Made by a program: the position numbers and the translations under genes. Shown here one piece after another: positions 24,952-34,101 of a DNA stretch of 64,000 bases. Positions within the stretch are counted from its first letter, which is position 1. Each line of letters starts with the position of its first letter. The notes beneath the pieces were generated by a model. That model was not told the DNA's origin, ran no database searches, and worked only from the letters and a program-made list of their open reading frames with translations. The stretch is from Nostoc sp. UHCC 0870 (GTDB lineage: Bacteria > Cyanobacteriota > Cyanobacteriia > Cyanobacteriales > Nostocaceae): contig NZ_CP091913.1 of the NCBI RefSeq assembly GCF_022063185.1, positions 1,981,001-2,045,000 on the forward strand, given 5' to 3'.

Positions 24952-25626
24952 ATGACAAGTGTTGTTCAATCTCCCTACACTAGTGAACAGATAACCGCTT
25001 GGTTGCGTGGACTGCTAACAATAGCTTGGGCTGATGGTAACTTTGATGAACAAGAACAGCAATCAATTGCCATTATTACCAAAGATGAATTAGCCCCTTG
25101 TCTTGACTGGGATTCGCTGGAAATAATTACACCAGAAGAATTAGCTGCTGTTTTGGGTAAAAATACACCAGCTGCGGAAACTTTTTTGCGTACAGCTGTG
25201 ATGGTAGCGATCGCAGATGGTACATATTCTTCTAGCGAAGATCAAGTGCTGCATCAATTTTGCCAAGCCCTAGGCGAACCGGACGACATTCTAGAAGCCC
25301 TACGCCATACCCTAGAAGAAAAAGAACAAGTAAATCCTCTGGTAGCAGCAGAACTTACAGCCCCCTGTCCTGATGTCCTCAACCCTCTACGGGATTGGCT
25401 CGATGGGTTAGATGTCAAAGACCCCAGAGTTGCCCGGTTTTTGTGTAAAATGATTCCTTCCCAATGTCCCTTTGAGCGAGATGTCACCCTATTTGGGCGT
25501 AAAATCGTCCACATTCCGCCATTGTGTAAAATTAACCCAATATATGAACAACTCGTAGGTTTACGCTTCCGCGCCCTCTCTTATTTGGCAGATGAATGTA
25601 AAGAAGATGTGACACCATATATTTGA
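24952..25626 (+). CDS. TerB-like domain plus Mo-dependent-nitrogenase C-terminal-like domain
   Basis: 224 residues. The first 125 resemble a TerB/DjlA-type helical domain: ITAWLRGLLTIAWADGNFDEQE and VMVAIADGTYSSSEDQVL are its paired DG motifs, which can bind metal. From about 140, PLRDWLDGLDVKDPRVARFL, PSQCPFERDVTLFG and INPIYEQLVGLRFRALSYL match the family annotated as Mo-dependent nitrogenase C-terminus. Stand-alone forms of that domain occur in many cyanobacteria and are not proven to act in nitrogen fixation. The role is therefore unknown. The protein appears cytoplasmic. Confidence 0.7.
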   Translation: MTSVVQSPYTSEQITAWLRGLLTIAWADGNFDEQEQQSIAIITKDELAPCLDWDSLEIITPEELAAVLGKNTPAAETFLRTAVMVAIADGTYSSSEDQVLHQFCQALGEPDDILEALRHTLEEKEQVNPLVAAELTAPCPDVLNPLRDWLDGLDVKDPRVARFLCKMIPSQCPFERDVTLFGRKIVHIPPLCKINPIYEQLVGLRFRALSYLADECKEDVTPYI

Positions 25627-25629
25627 GTG

Positions 25630-25881
25630 GTGAGTAATGAGTGCTGAGTAGTGAGTGGGGAGTGAGGAGTAATGAGTAATGAGTAATGAGTGAGGAGTAA
25701 TGAGTAATGAGTAATGAGTGGGGAGTAGGGATTAATAAAGTTAGGAATTAAAAATCAAGTAATGAGGGATAAAGAGTCAATTAAAAACTTATAATTGATA
25801 GCTCACAACTCACAACTCAGCACTCAGCACTCAGCACTCAGCACTCAGCACTCAGCACTCAGCACTCAGCACTCAGCACTC
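25630..25881. repeat. GAGTAAT and ACTCAGC heptamer runs upstream of obg
   Basis: Degenerate GAGTAAT/GAGTGGG units span about 25630-25725. Roughly ten ACTCAGC units span 25813-25881. The second run ends 18 bases before the obg ATG. The complementary units could fold together into a long 5' hairpin. Confidence 0.85.
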
Positions 25882-25899
25882 ATTCAGGATTTAGCACTC

Positions 25900-26928
25900 A
25901 TGCAATTTATCGACCAGGCAAAAATTGAAGTAGAAGCCGGAAACGGTGGTGATGGTATTGTCGCTTTCCGGCGGGAAAAGTATGTACCAGCTGGTGGCCC
26001 TTCTGGTGGGAACGGTGGAAGGGGTGGTTCAGTAATTTTCGTCGCGGTGGAAAACCTGCAAACCCTTTTAGATTTCCGCTACAACCATATCTTTAAAGCC
26101 GACAATGGCGGACGTGGCGGCCCCAACAACTGCACCGGCGCATCAGGTAAAGATTTAATTATCGAAATTCCCTGTGGGACAGCAATTTATGAAGCAGAAA
26201 CAGGCGATTTGATAGGAGATTTAACTAAACCTAACCAAAAACTAATTATTGCCCAAGGTGGTAAAGGTGGTTTGGGAAATCAGTATTTCTTAAGTAACCG
26301 TAACCGCGCCCCAGAATACGCTCTCCCAGGACTACCAGGAGAAAGAAAACTGCTCCGTTTGGAATTAAAACTTTTGGCAGAAGTCGGAATTATTGGTTTA
26401 CCCAATGCTGGTAAATCAACTTTGATATCATCCTTGTCAGCCGCACGTCCCAAAATTGCTGACTACCCCTTTACCACTCTCATCCCAAATTTAGGTGTGG
26501 TGAGAAAACCCACTGGTGATGGTACAGTCTTTGCTGATATTCCCGGATTAATTGAAGGTGCAGCCGGAGGTGCAGGTTTGGGACATGATTTCTTACGCCA
26601 CATCGAACGCACACGGGTACTACTGCATCTAATTGACGCTACTAGTGATGATGTCATCGGCGACTACAACACAATTCAGCAAGAATTATCAGCCTACGGA
26701 CGCGGTTTAGAACAAAGAATGCAAATTTTGGCATTAAATAAAATTGATGCCGTTGATAGAGAAACTGTAGATTTAGAAGCACTGGCGACTCAATTAAATC
26801 ATCTTTCTCACGCCAGAGTTTTCTTGATTTCTGCGGTAACTCGTAATGGTTTAGATCCAATGTTACAAGAACTTTGGAATGTTCTCGACCAAATCAATGC
26901 AATTGAAGCAGCCCAAGTGTTGGCGTAA
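25900..26928 (+). CDS. obg: GTPase Obg/CgtA
   Basis: Starting at ATG 25900 ([14 protein letters not shown]) the protein has 342 residues, as usual for Obg. The open frame extends upstream only because the ACTCAGC repeats happen to contain no stop. The glycine-rich Obg fold ([23 protein letters not shown]) is followed by a G domain with [18 protein letters not shown] and LNKID. It is a large-subunit (50S) ribosome assembly GTPase, essential in most bacteria. A 9-bp inverted repeat (27031-27060) lies downstream. Confidence 0.95.
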   Translation: MQFIDQAKIEVEAGNGGDGIVAFRREKYVPAGGPSGGNGGRGGSVIFVAVENLQTLLDFRYNHIFKADNGGRGGPNNCTGASGKDLIIEIPCGTAIYEAETGDLIGDLTKPNQKLIIAQGGKGGLGNQYFLSNRNRAPEYALPGLPGERKLLRLELKLLAEVGIIGLPNAGKSTLISSLSAARPKIADYPFTTLIPNLGVVRKPTGDGTVFADIPGLIEGAAGGAGLGHDFLRHIERTRVLLHLIDATSDDVIGDYNTIQQELSAYGRGLEQRMQILALNKIDAVDRETVDLEALATQLNHLSHARVFLISAVTRNGLDPMLQELWNVLDQINAIEAAQVLA

Positions 26929-27322
26929 GGAAGCAAGCTACATCTAACCTCTAAGGCTTGAAATAGCTTTTTTGGTGCTGGTGTTTGCAAGTTTAAGCTA
27001 GCTTCTGTTAACCAAGATGGGATTGCTAGCAAAGAACCCATCACTAAAGAAGGGTTCTTTCCTGTATAGCTATAAAACTGACTACCACCACAAAGACACG
27101 TAATCGTCACCTGTGTTTAGTGAAAATTGACACAAATTTTATCAAAACTAGTCCGTAATTATTACATACAGGGAACGAAGTCTGTAATCATACAGTTGCT
27201 GTTGATTGCCTCTGAAGAACAAAGAACAGGAAATTTCTGTACTTTTATAAAGTATAATTAAGAGGAAAGTTACACAAGTTCCAACAGATCAGGCAAACTA
27301 AGCTTGTCAGTCCACTGTTGTT
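26929..27322. other. 394-base intergenic region between obg and the UbiB-type gene
   Basis: No gene is seen. AAAGAACCC (27031-27039) and GGGTTCTTT (27052-27060) form a perfect 9-bp hairpin that may terminate obg. A TATAAT at 27253-27258 could be the -10 of the downstream gene. Confidence 0.5.
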
Positions 27323-29167
27323 GTGTGGCTATATTTTTATTTGTATCAACAACTACTGAGTTCATTAGCTGTTTACCAGCTTGAGGTTCAGAAAGTAAAC
27401 AAAGTTGTAAATTTTCCAGTAGTAGAAGAGGCAAACAAAAGCGTGGGTCAGTATCAACCTGGTCAGCTAAAACGCTACAATTCAGACACGATCGCTCGTT
27501 ACTATCGCTACCGTCCTTGGTTAGTTTGGGGACGCTTGTTCAAAATTAGTTGGTCTTTTGCAGTATTTGTTTTCAGTCTCAAATGGGATGAATGGCAAAA
27601 TCAGGCCGAACAAAATAGAGAGAAGCGTGCTACTCAGTTGCGAGAATTGCTTACCAAGCTAGGCCCAACATTTATTAAAGTTGGTCAAGCTCTCTCGACA
27701 CGACCTGACTTAATCCGTAAGGATTTTTTAGACGAACTGATCAAACTGCAAGACCAATTACCAGCGTTTGATAATGCGATCGCTTATCACATTATCGAAA
27801 CTGAGTTAGGGCGGTCAATCTCAGAAGTTTTTAGTGAACTTTCACCTCATCCAGTGGCTGCGGCTAGCTTGGGTCAAGTCTACAAAGGACGTTTGTTCAG
27901 TGGTGAAGAAGTAGCCGTTAAGGTACAACGTCCTAACTTACGCCCAGTTCTCACCCTTGACCTTTATTTAATGCGCTGGGCAGCTTCTTGGCTTTCTCCC
28001 TGGCTACCTCTAAATCTTGGTCATGATCTGACTTTGATTGTGGACGAGTTTGGCATCAAGTTATTTGAAGAAATTGATTACCTAAATGAAGGTCGCAACG
28101 CTGAAAGATTTGCTAACAACTTCCGCAATGACCTACAAGTAAAAGTCCCCAGCATTTACTGGCGGTTTACCAGTAGCCGTGTCTTAACTTTGGAGTGGAT
28201 TAACGGCTTCAAGCTCACGGATACTGAAAGGATTCGGGAAGCAGGTTTAGATCCAGAGGCAATTATCCGCATTGGTGTTACATCTGGCTTGCAGCAGTTA
28301 TTAGAATACGGCTTCTTTCACGCTGACCCTCATCCTGGTAATCTGTTTGCTATGCCGGATGGTCGCATGGCTTACATTGATTTTGGCATGATGGATCAGC
28401 TAGAGGAAACCACCAAAGAAACGCTTGTTGATGCAGTGGTGCATCTAGTTAATCAAGACTACACTGACTTAGCTGCCGATTTTGTCAATTTAGGCTTTCT
28501 TACCCCAGACACGAATATTGCCCCGATTGTGCCAGCTTTAGAGATGGTGCTAGGCAACGCCATTGGTAGGAATGTCGGAGATTTTAACTTTAAAACCATT
28601 ACCGATCAGTTCTCAGAACTGATGTATGAGTATCCATTTCGCGTCCCCGCCAAATTTGCGCTGATTATTCGTTCTCTGGTGACACAGGAAGGGATTGCTC
28701 TGAGCCTGAATCGGGATTTCAAAATTGTTGAGGTGAGTTATCCCTATGTGGCTAGGCGGTTGCTGACTGGAGAATCGCCTGGACTACGGCGGAGATTACT
28801 GAATATTTTGTTTAAAAATGGTAAATTCCAGTGGCAACGCTTAGAAAATTTAATTGCGATCGCTCGCACTGATAGCAATTTTGATGTATTACCTACAGCA
28901 CAGATGGGTTTGCAATATCTGTTGTCTGATGAAGGTAAATTTCTCCGTCGCAAGTTGGTACTAGCACTGACAGAAGATGATCGTCTTCACACAGAAGAAG
29001 TGCAACGCCTGTGGTCTCTAGTGAAAGAGGATTTACAGCCAAATCGCTTGTTTAATGTAGCGATCGCTTTATTGACAGATTTATCTAGAGAAGGTGTAGC
29101 GGCTATCCTACCAAAATCTACAAATTTAGAATTTTTTGGTGATCCCAAATCAACAAATAAAAATTAA
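27323..29167 (+). CDS. ABC1/UbiB/AarF atypical kinase
   Basis: About 614 residues from the GTG at 27323. No ATG is available and the first 30-40 residues are poorly conserved, so the true start is uncertain. Family motifs are clear: KVGQALSTRPDLI (the KxGQ segment), AAASLGQVY (the Ala-rich loop replacing the P-loop), VAVKVQRP (lysine), EEIDYLNEGRNAE, HADPHPGN (catalytic loop) and IDFGM. These atypical kinases/ATPases act in quinone or isoprenoid-lipid metabolism (UbiB, Coq8) or plastoglobule-type functions. Cyanobacteria have several copies, so the exact role is open. C-terminal hydrophobicity is low. Confidence 0.88.
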   Translation: MWLYFYLYQQLLSSLAVYQLEVQKVNKVVNFPVVEEANKSVGQYQPGQLKRYNSDTIARYYRYRPWLVWGRLFKISWSFAVFVFSLKWDEWQNQAEQNREKRATQLRELLTKLGPTFIKVGQALSTRPDLIRKDFLDELIKLQDQLPAFDNAIAYHIIETELGRSISEVFSELSPHPVAAASLGQVYKGRLFSGEEVAVKVQRPNLRPVLTLDLYLMRWAASWLSPWLPLNLGHDLTLIVDEFGIKLFEEIDYLNEGRNAERFANNFRNDLQVKVPSIYWRFTSSRVLTLEWINGFKLTDTERIREAGLDPEAIIRIGVTSGLQQLLEYGFFHADPHPGNLFAMPDGRMAYIDFGMMDQLEETTKETLVDAVVHLVNQDYTDLAADFVNLGFLTPDTNIAPIVPALEMVLGNAIGRNVGDFNFKTITDQFSELMYEYPFRVPAKFALIIRSLVTQEGIALSLNRDFKIVEVSYPYVARRLLTGESPGLRRRLLNILFKNGKFQWQRLENLIAIARTDSNFDVLPTAQMGLQYLLSDEGKFLRRKLVLALTEDDRLHTEEVQRLWSLVKEDLQPNRLFNVAIALLTDLSREGVAAILPKSTNLEFFGDPKSTNKN

Positions 29168-29230
29168 AAATCAACGATTTCTGCTGTTTTAATTAGAACA
29201 TTCATTTTTTAACATCAATCGGGAGTTTTC

Positions 29231-29602
29231 ATGTACTATTATCCTCTACAACCACCATATTTTATTCTCTTTGTTGGTTTATTTATGTCTGTGACTTCTG
29301 GTGTAGCTTTATCTGGCACACTGAAGTTAATTGTCCAAGAATGGAAAATCAATAGTACGGAAAATTCTCCATCTAATTCTGGATTAAAACAGCTATTGTC
29401 TGTCCCTTTTTTCGGTATCACCGTAGGAGTCTGTTTATTTCTATCTTCCGGCTTAGAAATATTCGGCTTTCCTTCTCTTCTAGCTTTAGGAGTTGGTTTA
29501 CCACTTAGTCTTTTGACTTGTTTATTAGTATGGTTTCAATTGGGAAGTATGCTAGTTTTTGCTAAACAGCAAGGAATGCAATCTTTTGATTTAGATTCTT
29601 GA
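29231..29602 (+). CDS. Small integral membrane protein of unknown function
   Basis: 123 residues with three likely membrane helices (about 10-32, 55-75 and 83-107) and short loops. The ATG follows GGGAG at 29220-29224, a convincing ribosome site. The family is not recognised. It follows the UbiB-type gene by 63 bases and may be co-transcribed. A hairpin terminator lies directly after it. Confidence 0.65.
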   Translation: MYYYPLQPPYFILFVGLFMSVTSGVALSGTLKLIVQEWKINSTENSPSNSGLKQLLSVPFFGITVGVCLFLSSGLEIFGFPSLLALGVGLPLSLLTCLLVWFQLGSMLVFAKQQGMQSFDLDS

Positions 29603-29620
29603 CCTTAAAGATTGAAAAAA

Positions 29621-29690
29621 TAGCCAACATATGAATTAATCTTAGCTAGCAAATGGTAACATTAGTTTCATCTGTTGGCTAATTTTTTTT
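29621..29690 (+). terminator. Rho-independent-type terminator
   Basis: TAGCCAACA (29621-29629) pairs with TGTTGGCTA (29673-29681), followed by eight Ts. The loop is long (43 bases). It closes the UbiB/small membrane protein unit. Confidence 0.6.
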
Positions 29691-29772
29691 ATCATCTATT
29701 ACTTGATTAATTCTATAATTATGATATTTTTCAAACCAGCTATTTAACTCCTTAACAAATACAATAAAATTC

Positions 29773-30630
29773 ATGAAACTTTTTTACTACAAAGAAAACA
29801 ATTTTGGTGATCAACTTAATACCTGGCTATGGGATCAGTTGATACCAGGTGTATTAGATGATGATGAAAGTACTGCTTTCATTGGCATAGGTACTCTCCT
29901 TAATGACAGATTACCACTAAGGACAAAAAATGCTCGCTTGAGAGTGATATTTGGAACAGGAGTAGGATACGGGCAAGGAATACCTCAAATAGATGATTCT
30001 TACAAAATTTATTGCCTTCGTGGCCCCCTATCAGCGCAAGCACTAGGAATTGAAAATAAATTCGCACTGACAGATGGAGCTATTTTAATTAGAAAACTTT
30101 ATAACTTTACCAGCAAAAAGCTGTACAAATTTTCTTATATGCCCCATCACAACACAGATGGGGAAGGTTGGCGTTTAGTCTGTGAAAAACTTGGATTTGG
30201 ATATATTGATCCTCATTGGCCAAGAGAAAAAGTTTTGTCATCTATTAGCCAAAGTGAAGTCATACTTGCAGAGGCTATGCACGGTGCGATTATTGCTGAT
30301 GCGTTTCGTATACCTTGGATTCCAGTCATTTCCCACTCTACTATTCTGTCATTTAAGTGGCAAGACTGGTGTCAGTCTATTGATGTAGAATACAAACCAT
30401 CATATATAAACCGGTTGCATCATCCTAGACAAAAACTAGATATATTATCTCCAGTACGCTTGGTTCGTGATTGGGCAAGGCAAAGAGAATCTGCATCACA
30501 ATTACTCACTGTTGCCAGAACTGTAAATCCTACTTTGAGTAGTGATACAAAAGTAGAAAATCTTACTCAAAAAATGTATGAAAGGCTTCAGGAATTTAAG
30601 CAAGATACGGAAAAAGGAGTTTTGTCTTAA
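29773..30630 (+). CDS. Polysaccharide pyruvyl transferase family protein
   Basis: 285 residues with the family N-terminal loop NNFGDQLN (9-16) and the C-terminal motif LAEAMHGAIIADAF, matching the pyruvyl-transferase superfamily (PF04230; CsaB/ExoV-like). These enzymes move pyruvate from phosphoenolpyruvate onto sugar hydroxyls of exopolysaccharides or cell-wall polymers. It faces the minus-strand glycosyltransferase series convergently, which fits a role in decorating the same surface glycan. The donor is assumed from the family. Confidence 0.85.
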   Translation: MKLFYYKENNFGDQLNTWLWDQLIPGVLDDDESTAFIGIGTLLNDRLPLRTKNARLRVIFGTGVGYGQGIPQIDDSYKIYCLRGPLSAQALGIENKFALTDGAILIRKLYNFTSKKLYKFSYMPHHNTDGEGWRLVCEKLGFGYIDPHWPREKVLSSISQSEVILAEAMHGAIIADAFRIPWIPVISHSTILSFKWQDWCQSIDVEYKPSYINRLHHPRQKLDILSPVRLVRDWARQRESASQLLTVARTVNPTLSSDTKVENLTQKMYERLQEFKQDTEKGVLS

Positions 30631-30637
30631 ATATGTA

Positions 30638-30659
30638 GAGACGCGATTTATCGCGTCTC
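30638..30659. repeat. GAGACGCGA hairpin (dispersed repeat)
   Basis: GAGACGCGA and TCGCGTCTC form a perfect 9-bp stem with a TTTA loop between convergent genes. This unit is widespread in Nostoc-type genomes and could also terminate transcription. Confidence 0.6.
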
Positions 30660-30726
30660 ACAAGACCAATTATCTACACAAATAACCCTGAAGTAAGAAG
30701 GATTAATTAGAGTATTCGTGTAGGGG

Positions 30727-31533
30727 TCATCGATAATAAAAATCAAAATTACTCAGTGTGAGTAGTCGTGCTAAGTTTAAACGATAGTAATAACCGAGTT
30801 GGCGTTGTATTTTAACCGTAACAGCTTTGGGGTCTTTCAACTTATCCCAAAAACTTTTGGAGTCTGGTTCACGAGAAGCATAAGTATGTTTTACAGCCTT
30901 TTTTAAAGGCTCGATATTATGTCTATTCACATTCCAGCCTACTTTAGTTGCAGCCAAGCCAATGGAATTGCCTTCTCCAGTATGTATACTGTTTAATTCA
31001 AAATAGCTCGCTATTGTTCCCCACTGTTTAATAAATTCTTGCTCTTTTCCCCCATCCCTAGTGATGACGAATAAATCCTCATGCACATAATTGGTGTTTT
31101 CTAGTGAAATTTCTAGTTTTGTGCCTAGTTTTCTGATTATTTCCAATCTTTTTGAGACTCTTTTATTTCTACTATGCTCAAAAATATGTAGGAAATTATC
31201 TGATGTAATTCCAGGCAGCCATTGCATATCTACAGGTATACTTGACATGATTTTTGTATCTGCATCTACCCATATAACTGAATGGTATCTAGATAATGCT
31301 TCACCAATTACGAAACGTTTGTCATTGTAGCAGTAGCGGATACCTTTTTGAGAATGCTTAACAGCTAAAATGTTATGGCGATCGCAAAAATCATCAGGCT
31401 TATCGGTATAAACTAACAATATAGTTGTCGGACAATGTATTTCTAAGCCAGCAGCAAGTTCTTTAGCAAGACCACGATATTTACTACCAAGTGCTAAAGT
31501 ACAGAAACAAAAATCTTTTTCTTGTGCAACCAT
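30727..31533 (-). CDS. Putative GT-A glycosyltransferase, tandem paralogue 1
   Basis: 268 residues. The opening FCFCTLALGSKYRGLAKEL and the WVDADTK segment with a DxD pair (Asp90/Asp92) suggest a nucleotide-sugar-dependent GT-A fold, similar in layout to GT8 or glycogenin-type enzymes. The DxD holds the metal and donor. It closely resembles the next upstream gene (same DxD position, same FDFYYR/FEFFYR ends), so they arose by duplication. It is the last gene of the minus-strand polysaccharide series. Acceptor and sugar are unknown. Assignment rests on motif position rather than a named family. Confidence 0.65.
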   Translation of the reverse strand: MVAQEKDFCFCTLALGSKYRGLAKELAAGLEIHCPTTILLVYTDKPDDFCDRHNILAVKHSQKGIRYCYNDKRFVIGEALSRYHSVIWVDADTKIMSSIPVDMQWLPGITSDNFLHIFEHSRNKRVSKRLEIIRKLGTKLEISLENTNYVHEDLFVITRDGGKEQEFIKQWGTIASYFELNSIHTGEGNSIGLAATKVGWNVNRHNIEPLKKAVKHTYASREPDSKSFWDKLKDPKAVTVKIQRQLGYYYRLNLARLLTLSNFDFYYR

Positions 31534-31595
31534 TGTCAGTAATTTGATAAGTTTAAGTTGTCAAAAGTTCCATCGACTTCAAGTAGGTAACTTAC

Positions 31596-32366
31596 CTATC
31601 TATAAAAAAATTCAAAATCTTTCAAAGCGACCAATCTAGCTTTATTCAATCGGTAGTGATAGCCAAGCTTTCTTTTCCATAAATCCCAGAAAGTTTGCTT
31701 GTTAGTGTAGGAAGCATCTAAGTGTTTAGTGATATTTCTCACTTCAGCCCAGCCATCCTTAGTCACAGTCCAGCCAATTTTGGCGGCTGCTAATCCCATC
31801 GCATTACCTGAACCAGCATGAATACCGCGCAATTCTAAATATCTACCAATCTTTGCCCAATATTTTAAATACTCTATTTCTCTACCTTCATCTCTAGCAA
31901 TGATAAATAAAGACTCTCCAATATAAGGAGAGTCTTCCAAATTGATATTTAAATGCGAAGCTACTTTTTGGATATGTGCTAATCTTTCAGGCGTATATCT
32001 TGTAACGTGTTCAACTAGATTCTCGCAATGACCTGCTGTAATGCCTGGTTTCCAGTTTAAAGTATCAGGTAAGGAAGATAGTATTGTTGTGTCTGCATCA
32101 ATATATATTGCTGCATTAAATCTCTCTAAAGCTAATTCCATAACCAAGCTTTTATCGTGATAACAATGCAGAATTCCGCGCTGGTTATGCTTAAAAGCTA
32201 AAACGTTGGGATAATTTTTAAACTCTACTGGCTTATCTGTTAAAACTACAAAGGATTTTCCTGGAGAATATTTTGCTAAATCACTAGCTAATTGTTGAGT
32301 TAGCAGACGATATTTTTTTCTTAAAGCTAATGTGCAGAAGCAGTAATTGTGTTGATCGGAATTCAT
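31596..32366 (-). CDS. Putative GT-A glycosyltransferase, tandem paralogue 2
   Basis: 256 residues, paralogous to the gene 62 bases downstream. It shares FCFCTLALRKKYR, LTDKPVEF, YCYHDKS-like segments, Asp90/Asp92 in IDADTT, an ESLFIIARDEG block, and GNAMGLAAAKIGW. Identity is moderate, so the copies have diverged, perhaps in sugar or acceptor. It starts just after a long gene-free stretch. The start ATG has no strong ribosome site. Confidence 0.65.
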   Translation of the reverse strand: MNSDQHNYCFCTLALRKKYRLLTQQLASDLAKYSPGKSFVVLTDKPVEFKNYPNVLAFKHNQRGILHCYHDKSLVMELALERFNAAIYIDADTTILSSLPDTLNWKPGITAGHCENLVEHVTRYTPERLAHIQKVASHLNINLEDSPYIGESLFIIARDEGREIEYLKYWAKIGRYLELRGIHAGSGNAMGLAAAKIGWTVTKDGWAEVRNITKHLDASYTNKQTFWDLWKRKLGYHYRLNKARLVALKDFEFFYR

Positions 32367-33164
32367 AAATTTTCCTTATGTATTTCCACTTATATCCTCC
32401 AGATGGGGGATATGATTACTAGTATCCTTATGGTTGTCATGCTTACACTAATTCTCTGTGAAGATGCTCTAGTTCCCTTTGGCAAGGGGGAGGATGCTAG
32501 CAGGGGAGGAAAATATATTGATTGCAAATTCACAAAGAAACAGTAGTAGCCTTACAATCAGATTACAATAAATTCATACGTCTATAGCAATCCATTAAGG
32601 TAAATTTACTGTATTTTTACTGATTACACTATCAATCTTAATCATTAAGTTATAAAACATGAGAATTTTTTAAATATTTATACTTAAAGCGTCTGAGTGA
32701 AAAACAAAAAATTGCCTAATGTTAACTTCGCAATTTAGGTAATTTCACTTACTTAGTATTCAATTTATATAACCACCTGAGTTTTTATTCCTTATGAATG
32801 GAACTCCAGAGGGTGGAATTAATATTTTTTATTTGGAGAATCACAGTCAGATGTTACTCACCTAAGAGGGTGTTTGAAAAGTCCCCTTTTATGTCATGCT
32901 GACGAAGGAAGCATCCCAGTATAACGGTGAAAACGCGGATTCTTTCCTACGGAACGCTTCGCGTTAAGCGCAGCTCTGCCGCAGGCTTTACCTTCCGCAA
33001 AGCTCCACTCAGAATGACAAATGATACCTGACACAACTTTTCAAACAGCCTCTAAGCTGTCAAAATTCAAAAGTCCACAGTCTAGAACAAAAGATTGCCT
33101 TTTGACTCTTGACGATGGACGATCCTAACGAGTAAGTATGTAAACGCTGAAGCGTTTTCTCTGA
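32367..33164. other. 798-base gene-free region with hairpins and a MITE-like element
   Basis: No gene is supported. An AT-rich stretch contains an imperfect hairpin at 32709-32745 and a fragment of a Nostoc-type dispersed repeat (32465-32510, TTTGGCAAGGGGGAGGATG). The MITE-like element at 32866-33052 follows. A short forward open frame at 32349-32546 has no coding features. Confidence 0.7.
32866..33052. mobile_element. MITE-like element with 17-bp terminal inverted repeats
   Basis: GAGGGTGTTTGAAAAGT (32866-32882) is matched by the reverse complement of 33036-33052 with a single mismatch. The roughly 187-base element encodes nothing. Its interior includes GGAAGCATCC, AACGCTTCGCGTTAAGCG and a CAGAATGACA end, all seen in Nostocales dispersed repeats. 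It splits the glycosyltransferase series. A TAA on both flanks may be the target duplication, but this is weak. Confidence 0.6.
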
Positions 33165-34091
33165 TTACATTTTAAGTTGCCGTAACTGCTGTTTAATATT
33201 ATTTAGTGTCTTCTGCAACTGATTTGGTTTGACAGGTGCAGGTATATCAGATACAGGTAATGCAGAATTAAGATTACGATAGTATTGCCAAATATCCCAG
33301 TAGGGACAACCTGGTTGAATGCGAATACCTGCCCAATGGAGATATTGGAGGGGTTGATTCACACTAGGATCAAATAAAATATGGTCTTGAGTTTTAAATT
33401 GCGGTGAACCAGCCCAATTACCTGGAGCTTTACCCTCTCTGCGAACAATATTAAATCGGCGGGGAATTCGCTTGAGCAACATATAGTTGATAATTGGTTG
33501 GTCAGAAGTCTTCTCAGAGAAGTCAAAATACTCTGGATGAGCAGCACACTCAGCAAAGGTTGCAAATAAATCCTCATCCGATATCAAGTTTTTCTTTGAC
33601 CCCCAAAAACCACCGTTAAAAATATCTTTAACTTCTGTTTCACTAAAGATATTATCTGTAAATACTTTTGGTGTGAAAACATTTTTAATACCGCCTAAAT
33701 GTTGGTAATCACAACAAATAAAATCAGAGTCAGCTAGATAATTGAGATTGTCAATAATTTTTTCAAAAACAACAATATCAGTATCAATATACAAAAATTC
33801 CTCAAAGGGTCCGAACCAACAAGCCTGCTTACGAAATTGGTTGGGACGAGCAAAAAATTGATTACCAAAAATTTTGTGTAAATTATCAGCAAGACGCTCT
33901 ATAAAATCTAAGTCTTCATAGAGTTGCACTCCATAATTTTTGTTGAGTAATTCCGCTATTTGATGATAATTGTCATCATAGGGTATCATCACAATTGGGG
34001 TGTCTTGGTCATGCAATCGAATGCTATTGAGTAGAGCGATCGCATGATCGATAACTTTGTCATTAGCAATAATATAAATGCCACGGCTCAT
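33165..34091 (-). CDS. Putative GT-A glycosyltransferase, second paralogue pair (a)
   Basis: 308 residues. The N-terminus GIYIIANDKVIDHAIALLNSI and the YIDTDIV segment (Asp103/Asp105) indicate a nucleotide-sugar transferase of GT8-like layout. NGGFWGSKKN and TSDQPIINYML resemble the later acceptor-side motifs of that fold. It shares these blocks with the next gene upstream, so the two are diverged duplicates. GAGG precedes the ATG. It belongs to the minus-strand polysaccharide series, 10 bases from its paralogue. The C-terminal 60 residues are basic and probably helical. Confidence 0.68.
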   Translation of the reverse strand: MSRGIYIIANDKVIDHAIALLNSIRLHDQDTPIVMIPYDDNYHQIAELLNKNYGVQLYEDLDFIERLADNLHKIFGNQFFARPNQFRKQACWFGPFEEFLYIDTDIVVFEKIIDNLNYLADSDFICCDYQHLGGIKNVFTPKVFTDNIFSETEVKDIFNGGFWGSKKNLISDEDLFATFAECAAHPEYFDFSEKTSDQPIINYMLLKRIPRRFNIVRREGKAPGNWAGSPQFKTQDHILFDPSVNQPLQYLHWAGIRIQPGCPYWDIWQYYRNLNSALPVSDIPAPVKPNQLQKTLNNIKQQLRQLKM

Positions 34092-34101
34092 TGTATCAAC
34101 C

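Noticed and set aside
25795..25899. Upstream extension of obg through the ACTCAGC repeats
   Set aside because: The extension codes only for repeated LSTQHSA units. The conserved Obg start [14 protein letters not shown] lies at 25900.
26808..27110. Minus-strand 100-codon frame across the obg 3' end
   Set aside because: It is mostly antisense to obg and to the hairpin that follows; no family features.
27150..27175. Possible NtcA site (GTA-N8-TAC) before the UbiB-type gene
   Set aside because: The best match GTAATTATTACATAC has a spacing of 9, not 8, and no other support.
32349..32546. Plus-strand 65-codon frame before the MITE
   Set aside because: No convincing ribosome site or family; the end lies in a dispersed repeat fragment.
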